Shown here piece after piece: positions 10,865 to 23,368 of a stretch of DNA of 64,000 nt. Positions within the stretch are counted from its first letter, which is position 1. Every line of letters begins with the position of its first letter. The notes beneath the pieces are model-generated. The model saw only the letters and a list, made by a program, of their open reading frames with translations. It was not told the DNA's origin and searched no databases. Both the position numbers and the translations under genes were made by a program. Origin of the DNA: Mesostigma viride (lineage: Eukaryota > Streptophyta > Mesostigmatophyceae > Mesostigmatales > Mesostigmataceae). The stretch covers positions 409,209 through 473,208 of the forward strand of contig RPFO01002078.1 of the NCBI GenBank assembly GCA_009746045.1. Reading direction: 5' to 3'.

Positions 10865-10869
10865 TATGC

Positions 10870-11540
10870 TTCTCGCGTACACTACCGGTACTACAATCAT
10901 GTCGCTATGTCGTTCTGAATTGCAGTACGCATGTCACTTATCAGAATTTCACTTTGATTTCACTTAAAATTTCGGTCAACCTAACCCCTAACACCCATTT
11001 ACCCGGGGGAAAAAAAATGAATGGCATTTGCAGCAAGGCTCATGCAAGACGAGTTCCTATTTCATAAAAAATTTCATTATTAAATGCAGGATTACATGTC
11101 ATGCACAAAAATCCAACGCCTTCACAGAAAATAGCATATCAAGTCTTCTGACGACAATATCAAGTCAATATCAAATTCGTGGCTTCTCTTCGTGGCTTGA
11201 AATACTGTTTCCATGCGGTGCGCAGGACAGCTCCGGGGATGTCGGCACCGCACAGAAGCTCCATCCGGGAGCAAGTGCGCCGGGGGAAGATGTTGTACAT
11301 CCAGAGCTCGATATGTGCGGGAAGCCGTCGTGTTGGAAACCGAGGTGTCTGCACATAATTCCGCGCGCAGGCAGCTTGTGCCTTTACGGGGGAAGACCTG
11401 CGACACAAAAACCGTGTCCGGACAATGCAATACGGAGAAATGGCAACGGCAGATGGAGTCGGCTAAGGCCGCTTGTAAGGAAAGTGATTTTTAATGCACG
11501 AATAAATGTATAATGCATGCTACATCGCCATCGCTTGGGC
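10870..11540. other. No gene or clear repeat recognised
   Basis: Mixed-composition sequence. Short frames on both strands overlap each other and show no family resemblance or splice-flanked structure. Nothing is claimed here. Confidence 0.5.
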
Positions 11541-11544
11541 GGTG

Positions 11545-11790
11545 AAAAGACAAGGACCAACCACATGCCCCCACCTACCCTTCGTGCATCCCGCCCTTGA
11601 CGAGGCACAACCATGTGCCCCCACCTACCCTTTGTGCGTCCCTCCCTTGACAAGAAACAAGCACGTGCACCTATCTAACCTTTGTGCATCCCTTCCTTGG
11701 CAAGGAACAAGCACACCCACCCACCTACTCCACATGCATCCCTCCCTTGACAAGGAACAAGCACGATCACCCAGCTACCCACTAGCACGG
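11545..11790. repeat. Degenerate tandem repeat, about 55-60 bp unit
   Basis: Four to five diverged units built around CCCACCTACCCT...TGCATCCCTCCCTTGACAAGG. A second low-complexity stretch built on CTTGCCCTTGTCC-like words follows at about 12030-12410. No gene seen. Confidence 0.6.
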
Positions 11791-13140
11791 CAGCAAGGCA
11801 GACCTAACAATGGCAAGTGATGTTTATCGGTAGAAACTGTTAGACAACTAGCAAACGAGCCAGCCGGTGAAGAGCAAGGCACGCATGCAAGGAATTTGTC
11901 GTTGCCTATGACTACGCTTGTGTTTGTCACTGCAGTTGAAATCTGCATTTGCATCAGCAGGCCCGATCGAACCCCATGTCGCCACCCGCATTTCCACTTA
12001 TACTTCACGGCCCCTTATTCTTCTCTTGTGCCTGCCTTTGCCCTAACTGTTACCCTAGCATCTGCCCTTGCCCCTATCCTTTGATCCCCAGTGTTTGCCG
12101 TTGCCCTCATCCTTTCCCTAGTGCCTGCCCTTGTCTTCATCTTTTCCCTTGTGCCTGCCCTTGCCCTTGTCCGTTCCCTCGTGCTTGACTTGTCCTAATC
12201 TCTTTCCCTTGCGCCTGCCCTTGCCCTTATCCGCTTCCCTTGTGCCTGCCCCTGCCCTTGCCCTTGTCATTTCCCTTGAGCCTGCCCTTTTGGCAAGCAC
12301 AAGTGCCTTTGTCCTTTCCTTGGCCTTGTGCTTGCTCTTCCAGTTTCCCTTTCCTTTGCTCGTGCGGTTGCCTTTGCTCTTACCCGGGTGCTTGCCCTTG
12401 CCGTTTGCAAGCTGCATTATTGTCTTAGCAAGCTAGCAAGTGCAAACTGGCACTGAGCCAGAAATGCAAGCAAAGCAGCCAGTGTAAATAAGGATGGACG
12501 GGAACAGTAGAAAGCTAGGGGTGGCAACGGTGCTAGAGCTCATGGCAACAAGGTGGTCCCATTCTTGCTGCATTGGGTGCGTTGCGTGGGTGGGATATTG
12601 CGAGAGGGGGACATTCTTGCCTTGGTTGTGTTTTCACATGCACCCGGTGCTTGAATTTATGCGTGCAAGGGTGGCTGGTATCCCAACCAACAGCCTAAGA
12701 GGAAAAAGAGTGCTTAGAAAGCAAGAATGACTTAATGTTGGTAATAGCAGTGGCGGCGGCAGCAAAAACTGTTGTTATAGATGCAAGCTACAACACTGCG
12801 GATGGTTTCTCACACTAATGTGGATAATGATAATGCATGCCACTTAACGGGACCATATAAACCACAACAAGAATAAATCGTGAGAGCAAAAGAAAGGGGA
12901 GTACAAAATGGCCGGCTTACCTAGCTACAGCAAAAAAATTGCATGAAAAACAAGATAACTCACCTTTGTCGCAGCAGTGACCATATCAGACAGCTCACAA
13001 AAACTTGTTGATCCTTGAAACTTCCTGCTTGAAGGCAGCCACCAACGGTCTGGAGTTTTCACCCCAGTCCTTCTCAACAGCCAAGGAAAAGGGAAAGAGA
13101 GAGGAGGGGTGGGGGAGGGACAAGAGAGCGGGTGGTGGGA

Positions 13141-13253
<113 letters not shown>

Positions 13254-14257
13254 GAGAAGTGCGGGTGGGGGTGGGAGAGGTGGGATGGAAGATTCACTAC
13301 GTTAGCAGGCGACTAAACTGCTACAATGACACAAAACCACGGAGCTAGGCCCTTCACTCCATCAGATCAGAGTGAAAACCAATGTTGAAACTGGGACAAA
13401 TGCCATTAGAATGTTACTATGACCGTGGCTAGTAAACGTGAATTGACACCCAGGTTGTGACTTCAACGATTGGAGGCAACCTTGCCAAGTCTCCCAAATG
13501 CAGTCGGCTAGACAAGCTTCACAAAAAACGCAGCAAACATGTTAACGTTGCTAATATTCCAACGACGCGCATCCGCAGTCCGGCTGCCAATGAAGTCTTC
13601 TTGGTCGCCAGCTGTGCACAGAGGAGTAACCGGTAGAGACGCCAATTTGCGAACAACTCATTACAATTACAAAGCGCAGGAAGCAGATGGCTATGCATCA
13701 ACAATTACTTCCGCTCGCCCTCGTATTTAGCCAGGTCTATCTGCCCAAACTGGGTAAATGTTTTGCGATCGGTGAAATTGGCCCTCTAGTGACTTACTTT
13801 CCCAGAAAGTGTCCATTCACACGACAACCGACTCACGCTCACACGTCGTGAGGAGTTGCCGATAGGATAAAGAAGCCGAACGATGAATTGCTGTACATAA
13901 ATGCCACGCTAACGGCGTCGTGAACTGACTTCTTGCAATCACGATTAAAGTGCCCGGCCCAACAACAAATTGGCGACACACGACCCCGCAACTGGAAAAG
14001 AATTCTGGCCACATTGATATACATCGGTTTGATAAAGTAAAACCTCGCATTCGGTTCTGGCTAGCCTCAAACGCATGCGCCTTGAAACCTTTATCCTCCT
14101 GGCGGCCACAGTTTCTCGGTTCTCTTGTTCCGTTGGTCGTGCCGCTAGCGTGCCAGCCGCTCCAGTCCCTAAAATTCAAATTCGTGTTGTTCGAGAAAAC
14201 GTTGTCGGGTCGGCGACGGCACGATGCCGGGCCGGGCTGCATGGGCCATGGAGGGTG

Positions 14258-14870
14258 GTGATACACAAATACCGTACAAGTGATACACAATTGCAGCCAG
14301 GACAACAGCGGGTCGCTGCGTACCTGCCGTGGGAAGGAGGACAAGTGATACACAAATACCGTACAAGTGATACACAAATACCGTACAAGTGATACACAAT
14401 TGCAGCCAGGACAACAGCGGGTCGCTGCGTACCTGCCGTGGGAAGGAGGACAAGTGATACACAAATACCGTACAAGTGATACACAAATACCGTACAAGTG
14501 ATACACAATTGCAGCCAGGACAACAGCGGGTCGCTGCGTACCTGCCGTGGGAAGGAGGACAAGTGATACACAAATACCGTACAAGTGATACACAAATACC
14601 GTACAAGTGATACACAATTGCAGCCAGGACAACAGCGGGTCGCTGCGTACCTGCCGTGGGAAGGAGGACAAGTGATACACAAATACCGTACAAGTGATAC
14701 ACAATTGCAGCCAGGACAACAGCGGGTCGCTGCGTACCTGCCGTGGGAAGGAGGACAAGTGATACACAAATACCGTACAAGTGATACACAAATACCGTAC
14801 AAGTGATACACAATTGCAGCCAGGACAACAGCGGGTCGCTGCGTACCTGCCGCGGGAAGGAGGGGGGTGG
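14258..14870. repeat. Composite minisatellite of 22-bp and 65-bp units
   Basis: Two unit types alternate. Unit a is GTGATACACAAATACCGTAC plus two bases (22 bp). Unit b starts with the same GTGATACACAA and then reads TTGCAGCCAGGACAACAGCG and onward to GGAAGGAGGACAA (65 bp). Unit b occurs six times (about 14280, 14390, 14500, 14609, 14696, 14805), separated by one or two copies of a. The long minus-strand frames here are repeat artefacts. Confidence 0.9.
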
Positions 14871-14879
14871 TACACAAAT

Positions 14880-15600
14880 ATCCGACCTATATATTAGCAA
14901 TAGCCGCCGCCTATCAAACAGGTCCTATTCATCACGAGCGTCAACGCCCCGTCATCGCCCCGTCATCGCCCGGCCGAGGGCCTTAACCTGTTAACTCTTT
15001 ATTCGGAGTGATAGTCAACGACCTATACTACCAATAGCTGCCGCATATCAAACATGGGCTTATCATCACGCCCGTCGAGGGCGATGACGGTGACGGTCGT
15101 CACCGTCATCGCCCTCGACGGGCCAACATCTAAACTCTTCTCTTAATCAACAATCTATATTACCAATAGCCGCCGCCTATCAAACAGATCCTATTCATCA
15201 CGCGCGTCAACGCCCCGTCATCGCCCCGTCATCGCCCCGTGATCGCCATGCCGAGCCAGCCGAGGGCCAACCTCTTAACTCTTTACATTTGTATTCGGAG
15301 TAGTAGTCAACGACCTATATTACCAATAGCCGCCGCATATCAAAAAGGTCGTATTCATGACGCCCGTCGAGGGCGATGACGGTGACGCCGTCACCGTCAT
15401 CGCCCACGGGCCAACATCTAAACTCTTCTCTTAATCAACAATCTATATTACCAATAGCCGCCGCCTGTCAAACAGATCCTATTCATCACGCGCGTCAACG
15501 CCCCGTCATCGCCCCGTCATCGCCCCGTCATCGCTCCGTGATCGCCATGCCGACTGCCGAGGGCCAACCTCTTAACTCTTTATTCGGAGTAATAGTTAAC
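14880..15600. repeat. Tandem array, 130-160 bp unit, with CG-rich palindromes
   Basis: Five diverged units, each starting CTATATTACCAATAGCCGCC and containing repeats of CGCCCCGTCAT. Alternate units carry a palindrome. The one at 15070-15123 has perfect 26-bp arms (GCCCGTCGAGGGCG... and complement) around 2 bp, and a related shorter one lies at about 15362-15413. The region 15640-16800 shows no supportable feature. Confidence 0.8.
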
Positions 15601-16819
15601 TGCCGGCATTGCCATACAAGAAGAAGCTCTCGATCCTAGGTATAGACTACCTCGGGTATCATCATCGTAATTGCTAGCATCGAGATCATTCATACCTACC
15701 GACGATGGCCAGCTGCAAAAGAAAAATGTCGACCAACAGACAGGACCTATCGCCGGGAACCCTCAAGGCAATAAGGGCGAGACAGGCTTTCACCGTTAAG
15801 TAAAGTTGTCCACATCGTGCTAAGGAATTTGTGCTAATCTATGAGTACCTATATGGACACTTTGTCGCATTTTTTACATGGCAAATAAGCGATGTATGTG
15901 TCATGTAGGCTGCCATTGGTGCATGCATGCATGGGCCAGCAATGATGGTCAGAGGTACATTGTGCCTATGAGATAACCATCGATTTGTTGATCAGCAAGT
16001 GATTCATTACGTGAGACAACAATATTTGATCACGTGATTACGTGAGACAACAATATGTTTGGGGGCTAAGCTTCTTACATTGGTCACATGGCCCGCCATA
16101 ATTGTTTTCTTATGTGTTTAAGGTTAGGGCTCTGTTCATGACTGAACGTCATGAACGCGCTCTATTCATGACATTGATTAATTGATTTTAATTAGTCTCA
16201 TGTCCATGTTGGGGGACCGGGATCTCTGAATTCCCCAAAGAAGATATAGTGGAAGTCCCCCAAGACGTCAATATCCGTCAAGACGTCAATAACTACATGT
16301 ATGTCCACAGCTCAGCTAGTAGTCTAAAATATGGGCCTCGAGCTAATCTTGCACGCAAGCAATGCCTATCATCAAGGATGAATTAATGCCTATCAACAAG
16401 GAGACAATCATGCTTGTTAAATTTCCTAGGATCCACAACTGGGGGGTCGTAGTCTTTGACAATGTCCGCCTGGGCAACGCTACTAATCCTACATATCCGA
16501 GGTCCCATGTATGAATAAGAGGGGTTGAGCGGATGACGCCAACAGTGTCTGTGCTCTGCATGTCAGCTAAAATCATATCGCGGAGACAAACATATGGCGG
16601 TATGTCCAATGTTGGCCACTGCGTCGCCTAACAGGTTGTTACATGGTCGGCAAGGGCCTGACCATGTAAGAAGATATCTCCCTGGCTGGCCAGTCCACAA
16701 GGAACCAGCAGGGACCTCATCTGAATCAACCTGATTTATTAACTAACTACTTAATTCATTTATTAAACTCATGCCCCCATTAGGGAGTCAAGGAGCATTA
16801 GTTAACCCCGATTCATTCA

Positions 16820-16965
16820 TTAATTAATTATTTAAACACGTGCTCCCGTTGGGGAGTCACGGAGCACCGAAGTGCTTTTAATGCCTGTGTGTGCACAACA
16901 GGAGAAAGGGCAGAGACCCCCACTCTCCTTCATGCCTAAGGCATGCCACAGCTGCATTCGGGAAC
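16820..16965 (-). repeat. Retroelement 3' end with ATTA tail, second copy
   Basis: Close copy of 2238-2380, sharing GTGCTCCCGTTGGGGAGTCA, the AAGTGCTTTTAAT segment and GGAGAAAGGGCAGAGACCCC. Another ATTCATTAATT tract with CCCCCATTAGGGAGTC precedes it at about 16740-16800, suggesting nested insertions of the same family. Confidence 0.6.
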
Positions 16966-17105
16966 GCTAGCTAAACGGACACGCTAACGATCCGGCAATC
17001 TGTGGGTGCAATAAGACTCATGTGAGCATGGCATAACACTAGGAGCGTGGGCAAGTAATCTCATCATAGCCAGGACGTAGCATGGCTGTACTAGGACTAT
17101 ACCCC

Positions 17106-19270
17106 GATGGATGGATGGATGGATGGATGGATGGATGGATGGATGGATGGATGGATGGATGGATGGATGGATGGATGGATGGATGGATGGATGGATGGAT
17201 GGATGGATGGATGGATGGATGGATGGATGGATGGATGGATGGATGGATGGATGGATGGATGGATGGATGGATGGATGGATGGATGGATGGATGGATGGAT
17301 GGATGGATGGATGGATGGATGGATGGATGGATGGATGGATGGATGGATGGATGGATGGATGGATGGATGGATGGATGGATGGATGGATGGATGGATGGAT
17401 GGATGGATGGATGGATGGATGGATGGATGGATGGATGGATGGATGGATGGATGGATGGATGGATGGATGGATGGATGGATGGATGGATGGATGGATGGAT
17501 GGATGGATGGATGGATGGATGGATGGATGGATGGATGGATGGATGGATGGATGGATGGATGGATGGATGGATGGATGGATGGATGGATGGATGGATGGAT
17601 GGATGGATGGATGGATGGATGGATGGATGGATGGATGGATGGATGGATGGATGGATGGATGGATGGATGGATGGATGGATGGATGGATGGATGGATGGAT
17701 GGATGGATGGATGGATGGATGGATGGATGGATGGATGGATGGATGGATGGATGGATGGATGGATGGATGGATGGATGGATGGATGGATGGATGGATGGAT
17801 GGATGGATGGATGGATGGATGGATGGATGGATGGATGGATGGATGGATGGATGGATGGATGGATGGATGGATGGATGGATGGATGGATGGATGGATGGAT
17901 GGATGGATGGATGGATGGATGGATGGATGGATGGATGGATGGATGGATGGATGGATGGATGGATGGATGGATGGATGGATGGATGGATGGATGGATGGAT
18001 GGATGGATGGATGGATGGATGGATGGATGGATGGATGGATGGATGGATGGATGGATGGATGGATGGATGGATGGATGGATGGATGGATGGATGGATGGAT
18101 GGATGGATGGATGGATGGATGGATGGATGGATGGATGGATGGATGGATGGATGGATGGATGGATGGATGGATGGATGGATGGATGGATGGATGGATGGAT
18201 GGATGGATGGATGGATGGATGGATGGATGGATGGATGGATGGATGGATGGATGGATGGATGGATGGATGGATGGATGGATGGATGGATGGATGGATGGAT
18301 GGATGGATGGATGGATGGATGGATGGATGGATGGATGGATGGATGGATGGATGGATGGATGGATGGATGGATGGATGGATGGATGGATGGATGGATGGAT
18401 GGATGGATGGATGGATGGATGGATGGATGGATGGATGGATGGATGGATGGATGGATGGATGGATGGATGGATGGATGGATGGATGGATGGATGGATGGAT
18501 GGATGGATGGATGGATGGATGGATGGATGGATGGATGGATGGATGGATGGATGGATGGATGGATGGATGGATGGATGGATGGATGGATGGATGGATGGAT
18601 GGATGGATGGATGGATGGATGGATGGATGGATGGATGGATGGATGGATGGATGGATGGATGGATGGATGGATGGATGGATGGATGGATGGATGGATGGAT
18701 GGATGGATGGATGGATGGATGGATGGATGGATGGATGGATGGATGGATGGATGGATGGATGGATGGATGGATGGATGGATGGATGGATGGATGGATGGAT
18801 GGATGGATGGATGGATGGATGGATGGATGGATGGATGGATGGATGGATGGATGGATGGATGGATGGATGGATGGATGGATGGATGGATGGATGGATGGAT
18901 GGATGGATGGATGGATGGATGGATGGATGGATGGATGGATGGATGGATGGATGGATGGATGGATGGATGGATGGATGGATGGATGGATGGATGGATGGAT
19001 GGATGGATGGATGGATGGATGGATGGATGGATGGATGGATGGATGGATGGATGGATGGATGGATGGATGGATGGATGGATGGATGGATGGATGGATGGAT
19101 GGATGGATGGATGGATGGATGGATGGATGGATGGATGGATGGATGGATGGATGGATGGATGGATGGATGGATGGATGGATGGATGGATGGATGGATGGAT
19201 GGATGGATGGATGGATGGATGGATGGATGGATGGATGGATGGATGGATGGATGGATGGATGGATGGATGG
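17106..19270. repeat. Perfect (ATGG)n microsatellite, about 541 units
   Basis: About 2165 bp of tetranucleotide repeat with no interruption seen on any line. Because 4 and 3 are coprime, each strand reads the same four residues in every frame (WMDG forward, SIHP reverse) with no stop. That explains the very long frames here, which are not treated as genes. Start and end are abrupt, with unique sequence on both sides. Confidence 0.97.
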
Positions 19271-19599
19271 CTTGTCTTACATGATGCAGTGGAACTTTGG
19301 TGCTGGAGGGTTAATTGTGGCCCGGTCTGGTTTAGCTTCAGTGCTCTCATGGCGGCCTTCATTTGTAATTATTTGAATGCATGCCCATTGGGCCATGCAT
19401 AGTGTATATTTTTTACGCATGCACGCCCATTATGTATCGCTGGGTCCATCCCATCAATGCTTGTTTATTGCCAGGTCTGGTGTAAGTAAGTTAGTACTTG
19501 CGTGTCATGCGCATGGGCATGTTTAGAGTACTATGCTAATCTCTTTAGAAACATAATTACACGGAAGTTACAAATCTCATCTGCATCATGCCCCAAGAC

Positions 19600-19945
19600 A
19601 CTACATTAAAGAATCAAATAAAATTATAACATGCCTCCGTTGGGAGATCATGCAGCACATGCATATTCCTTGCTGAATGGGTAGAGGTGGGTCAAGCCGC
19701 AACATCGAAATAAGCTAACTCTAAGCTATCTAGTCTACAAAATCCTCACTACACTTCTCCCCAAAGCGCCCCTTCCGCTTTGGGGGAGGGGGCTTACCCA
19801 CATGGGCTGGCGTGTGAGCCGGGACATTGGTCTTCCACCTCTTCTTGTTCTGCATAGGAACAGAGAGCGAAGAAATGCGGTGTGGGGACCCCTTCTCGTG
19901 GTAATGCGTTACATGTACTCCCCACCGGGCTTTGCTCTTCATGGG
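19600..19945 (-). mobile_element. LINE ORF2 C-terminus and 3' end
   Basis: The minus strand at 19730-19942 ends HTPAHVGKPPPPKRKGRFGE, matching the C-termini seen at 46402 and 47440. It runs on into a 3' UTR with CTCCCAACGGAGGCATGTTAT and an A/T-rich tail at about 19600-19625. This is a 5'-truncated insertion of the local LINE family. Confidence 0.6.
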
Positions 19946-19959
19946 TTCATAAAGACAAC

Positions 19960-20110
19960 AATTATTCAGTAAGAATTTAATAAATTAGGAACATATATCC
20001 GTTGGGAGTCACTGTTACACATATACCTGAAAAGGGGCATATGATTTTAAATACATTCTGAGCTACAACCTGCACGTGCATGGGTTTAGTTAACTGGCAC
20101 CTATACTAGA
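19960..20110 (-). mobile_element. 3' fragment of the ORF1-only element family
   Basis: Minus-strand 3' UTR piece with ACTCCCAACGGATATATG and the ATATGCCCC block seen in copy B, ending in a TTAAAT-like tail. It lies head to tail with the LINE end just to its left. From 20110 to 21340 only short overlapping frames and a 45-bp direct duplication (about 20887-20980) are seen. Confidence 0.45.
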
Positions 20111-21348
20111 GGCCTGACATGGGGTGGAGCTTCAGTGCTTCCCCGCCTTCTCCTTCTCCCACACTGGGTGCTCCGCGTCCTTCTTCTCCGGCCCTGCCCA
20201 TGGGTGCACCGGCCCCGCCTCCTCCTTCTCCTCACGGGACGATTCGCGCTCCACGCATGGCTGCAGCATCAGTTAGCACGGGCAAGACATAGCAGTAACC
20301 GCGCTATGGCTGTTCTAGCACCAGCCTAGCAGACTGCCATGATCACTCAGCAAACCCACGACAGCTAAACCCTTGGCTGTCACAACCAGTCCATGCATCA
20401 TTAAGTATGGGTACAGGGAAAGCTTCCCGCATATCCATGGCCATATGGATGGCAGCAACACAACGACTTGCCCCCTAGCCCCCCGTGCACACACAAAAAC
20501 GTGGGTCGTGGCTTCCACGCCCCATCCGCCATGCATGCCAGCGCGTACCTTACTCGCATTCACACCGGGCTGCATCCCAGCGCCGTTGCTGTCCCCATGT
20601 GACACGTCGGCTGATTAAGCAGATACACAGCAGAGTCTGATGTAAACCGCTAAACCCCAAACCCATGCAGACCACAGTCAAGGACGCGTGCATGTCAAGC
20701 CATGCCAATTGTGAACCGTACAGCAATTTACTTTTCAAGCCTGAAGAGGTGGATAGCAGATACTAGCCTGGAAGAGGTTACAGGGGCACATGTCCATTAG
20801 CGAGCGGAACAACACAGCTTACACCCTACAAGCGTACCGCACAATGTCCTCCTGCAATTGTCTGCAGATCTCCCAATGCCGCAGACATCTCCACTGCTCT
20901 CATGGCGATTGCAAATGCTTCATGCCGCTGACATCTCCACTGCTCTCATGGCGATTGCAAATGCTTGATGCCGCACCTCTGCTTACAGCAGAAAAGCTTC
21001 CTCCGGGCGAGGCACCTGACTGGAACCAACACCCATTCCTTGGCTTCACAACGTGGCCATGACAGCATCGTGAATCTGCTTCGCCAACGCCCACACTTCA
21101 GGACCCGCGCCCTGCACCGCCATGGCCACAGGCTGCACCGCTGCAATCGATGCAGCATTCACTGCCTGCGCCGCACCATGTACTGCATGCACGAAAGCCA
21201 ATCCTGGCTCGGTTATCATGGTCTTGCCCGATTCCTGCTGCTTCTTCTTCTTCGATGCGGTCATGCGCACTTTATACCCCTTCCTCTCCAAGCACGCCTT
21301 CAGCACCTGGCTCGTGCGGTGCTGAATATGCTTCTGAAGGCGCGCCTT

Positions 21349-22156
21349 CTAAACACGAAATGTTGGCAATGTATGATTCCCAAACGGCATGATAGGCACA
21401 TAATCAGTCCCATGAATTGCTTTGCGGCAGTCAATGCACCAGAACACCTGTTGAAAAAAGAAGGTTATGCACGCTAGCGATTACCCGCGGCAAGAAGCAA
21501 TCAACACGCCTCGCTAACAACTGCAACCACAATGTAATTCATGACGGGCCACTCACCGCTACCCTGCTCTCCTGCTTCAATGTCTCCCCATTCTCAAGGC
21601 CTCCATTGTAAACCTCTCCGTCTTCACCATCGTCATCGTCTTCCTCTTCCTCCACTCCGACGTATCCGTGTTTCCTTTTCCTAAGATACCTAGGGTTGTT
21701 CAAGTCGTATGTGCGGCGTTGGCACACTTCCAACAAAATTTTGGCCGCCTCTACCCATTACCATTTATTCGTACTATCATAACATATCCAGGCGTTTGAA
21801 AAATCATTCCCTCGTTCAAACTTCTACCCCTGGGCGTCCATGACGAGGCAGTCACGACGGGACGCAGATGCACAAAAATAAAACAAGGCGACATCCCTTC
21901 AATCATTGACCAAAAAACAGAATACGCGCAGAACTTGGATTTCAACACCACGCACCCATTACCAGCGAGCACGGCTGGCCTGCAACCGCCATCATTTCAT
22001 AACCAGAAGCCAGGGCCCACACTCCATCCCGTTACCTCATCTTCCACGCACGGCTTCCGCTGCTTCCCTCTGCTCTTTCGCATTCTCCGCCAGCAACCTC
22101 GCCTTCTCCTCGTCCAACAATCCACTAACAATAAAATCCCCTCTATTGGACGCCAT
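21349..22156 (-). CDS. Putative multi-exon host gene, acidic nuclear-type protein (partial model)
   Basis: Candidate first exon 22052-22156 (35 codons) starts ATG, reads MASNRGDFIVSGLLDEEKAR with a charged helical tail, and ends at a GTGCGT donor. A later exon ends at 21557 with a GTGAGT donor and reads LLEVCQRRTYDLNNPRYLRK, then a run of Glu/Asp, then LKQESRVA. The last exon, 21349-21447, follows TTTTTTCAACAG, keeps the frame (VFWCIDCRKAIHGTDYV) and ends TFRV-stop. C-x2-C and a His suggest a metal site. The exon or exons between 22051 and about 21740 are not resolved. Just after the stop the same frame continues open for 96 codons (TSQVLKACLERKGYKV and onward), which is unexplained. Confidence 0.4.
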
Positions 22157-22383
22157 TCAGACGAACTTTGCTAGCGTCTTTTCACCGGCCCCAGCACACA
22201 TAATCTATAGCCGCTTACTGACAACGGCCGACAACGACAACTGCTGAATAGGCGAAAAAGGCTGATAACTACATTTTTATATTTCGCTGCATTTGCTAAT
22301 AGACACGCACGTTCTCCCACTTCTCCATTACAATATAATTATCCATCTGGCCGTGTACAGGCAAAGATCCCCGAAGTAACTTA

Positions 22384-22668
22384 CTGAAACGTATCTTACA
22401 GCATCGGATCACTGGCACCTAATCTACAGGTGGTAGATTACCAACCAAGACCCGTCGCGGTAATTTACTCTGTCGGAAATGTACTACCAAAGATGTGCAG
22501 TCGTAACGTTACTCTTACTTACGGCTAGTAAAATTACTACGTAGGATGATAGGTAGTAATGATTACGGCGTTGGATCTCACGCCTCGTATCTAGGTAGTA
22601 AGATAAGACCTCGTAATTTACGCCTCGGATCATTTTTACTACCCTCGGACGAAAAGTATAGTGCCGGC
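22384..22668 (-). repeat. Inverted copy of the 8498 dispersed repeat
   Basis: The right end, read on the minus strand, begins CACTATACTTTTCGTCCGAG and matches 8498-8553 for 56 bp. Inside are scattered TACTACC and GTAAATTAC units, less regular than in the other copy. The left boundary is uncertain. Confidence 0.5.
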
Positions 22669-22810
22669 ACCATGCCGTGGAGAGAGCGCTCTGTGGCCTG
22701 CCCACCTGCGGCAGTGAGAGAAGCTAGGGCGCCCTCCGGCTCCTTCTCACTGTGTATATATAGGGTTGAAGGTTCCTTTACTCTGTATTGGCACCCACGT
22801 GACGCAGTCA

Positions 22811-23040
22811 CGTGCTTATTAATTAATTAATTAGATTCCATCATCATTCCGTCAGCAGGCTAGAAAAATTGTTTCAATATGTCACCAGGTCCTTATGCTG
22901 GCATCTGTCACCACCGCCCTTGTGCTGGTATCTGTCACCGATGCATGAAAAGTCAAACTCCTCAATTTGTTTCCCGTGTGACAGGCGCGGCGCGCGCCGC
23001 GCCGGGGTCAACAGGGGTCGTGATGGCGTTTCGTTGTTTT
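22811..23040 (-). repeat. Outer inverted repeat, left, with ATTA tail
   Basis: Read on the minus strand, it ends GACGGAATGATGATGGAATC and then (TAAT)n at about 22818-22832. The same end lies on the plus strand at about 45425-45570, so the provirus sits between two outward-pointing copies. Both also share a diverged block, CTGGCATCTGTCACC on this side. A CG palindrome (GCGCGGCGCGCGCCGCGC) is at about 22985-23002, and 18 G residues (23041-23058) abut the first provirus hairpin. Confidence 0.5.
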
Positions 23041-23058
23041 GGGGGGGGGGGGGGGGGG

Positions 23059-23368
23059 TAGACAAAAGTACCATCTATTATATAGTAAAGAACTGGTACT
23101 TTTGTCTAGGGGGGTCCGTGCAATGTTTGGCCCGGGTCAGTGTGGGGGCGATGCATGATGGCAGACATCGATGGTACCTAGACAAAAGTACCATCTATTA
23201 TATAGTAAAGAACTGGTACTTTTGTCTAGGGGGTCCGTGCAATGTTTGGCCCGGGTCAGTGTGGGGGCGATGCATGATGGCAGACATCGATGGTACCTAG
23301 ACAAAAGTACCATCTATTATATAGTAAAGAACTGGTACTTTTGTCTAGGGGGGTCCGTGGAGTTATTT
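23059..23368. repeat. Left terminal array: three 50-bp hairpins
   Basis: Hairpins at 23059-23108, 23179-23228 and 23298-23347. Each has perfect 15-bp arms, TAGACAAAAGTACCA and its complement, around a 20-bp AT-rich spacer (TCTATTATATAGTAAAGAAC). The spacing of 119-120 bp is filled by GGTCCGTGCAATGTTTGGCC and following sequence ending ATCGATGGTACC. The innermost unit continues GGGGGGTCCGTGGAGTTATT, which matches the inner edge of the right array exactly in inverted orientation. This array defines the left end of the provirus. Confidence 0.9.

Noticed and set aside
14258-14870. Possible CRISPR array
   Set aside because: Units are direct copies with no unique spacers and the context is eukaryotic.
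13817-14900. Repetitive 233-352-residue minus-strand frames with CITCTVFVYH-type units
   Set aside because: They track the 22/65-bp minisatellite; the repeat unit lengths explain the open frames.
16984-19402. Frames of 725-792 residues with (WMDG)n or (SIHP)n
   Set aside because: Any uninterrupted ATGG repeat is open in every frame on both strands; no coding evidence outside the repeat.
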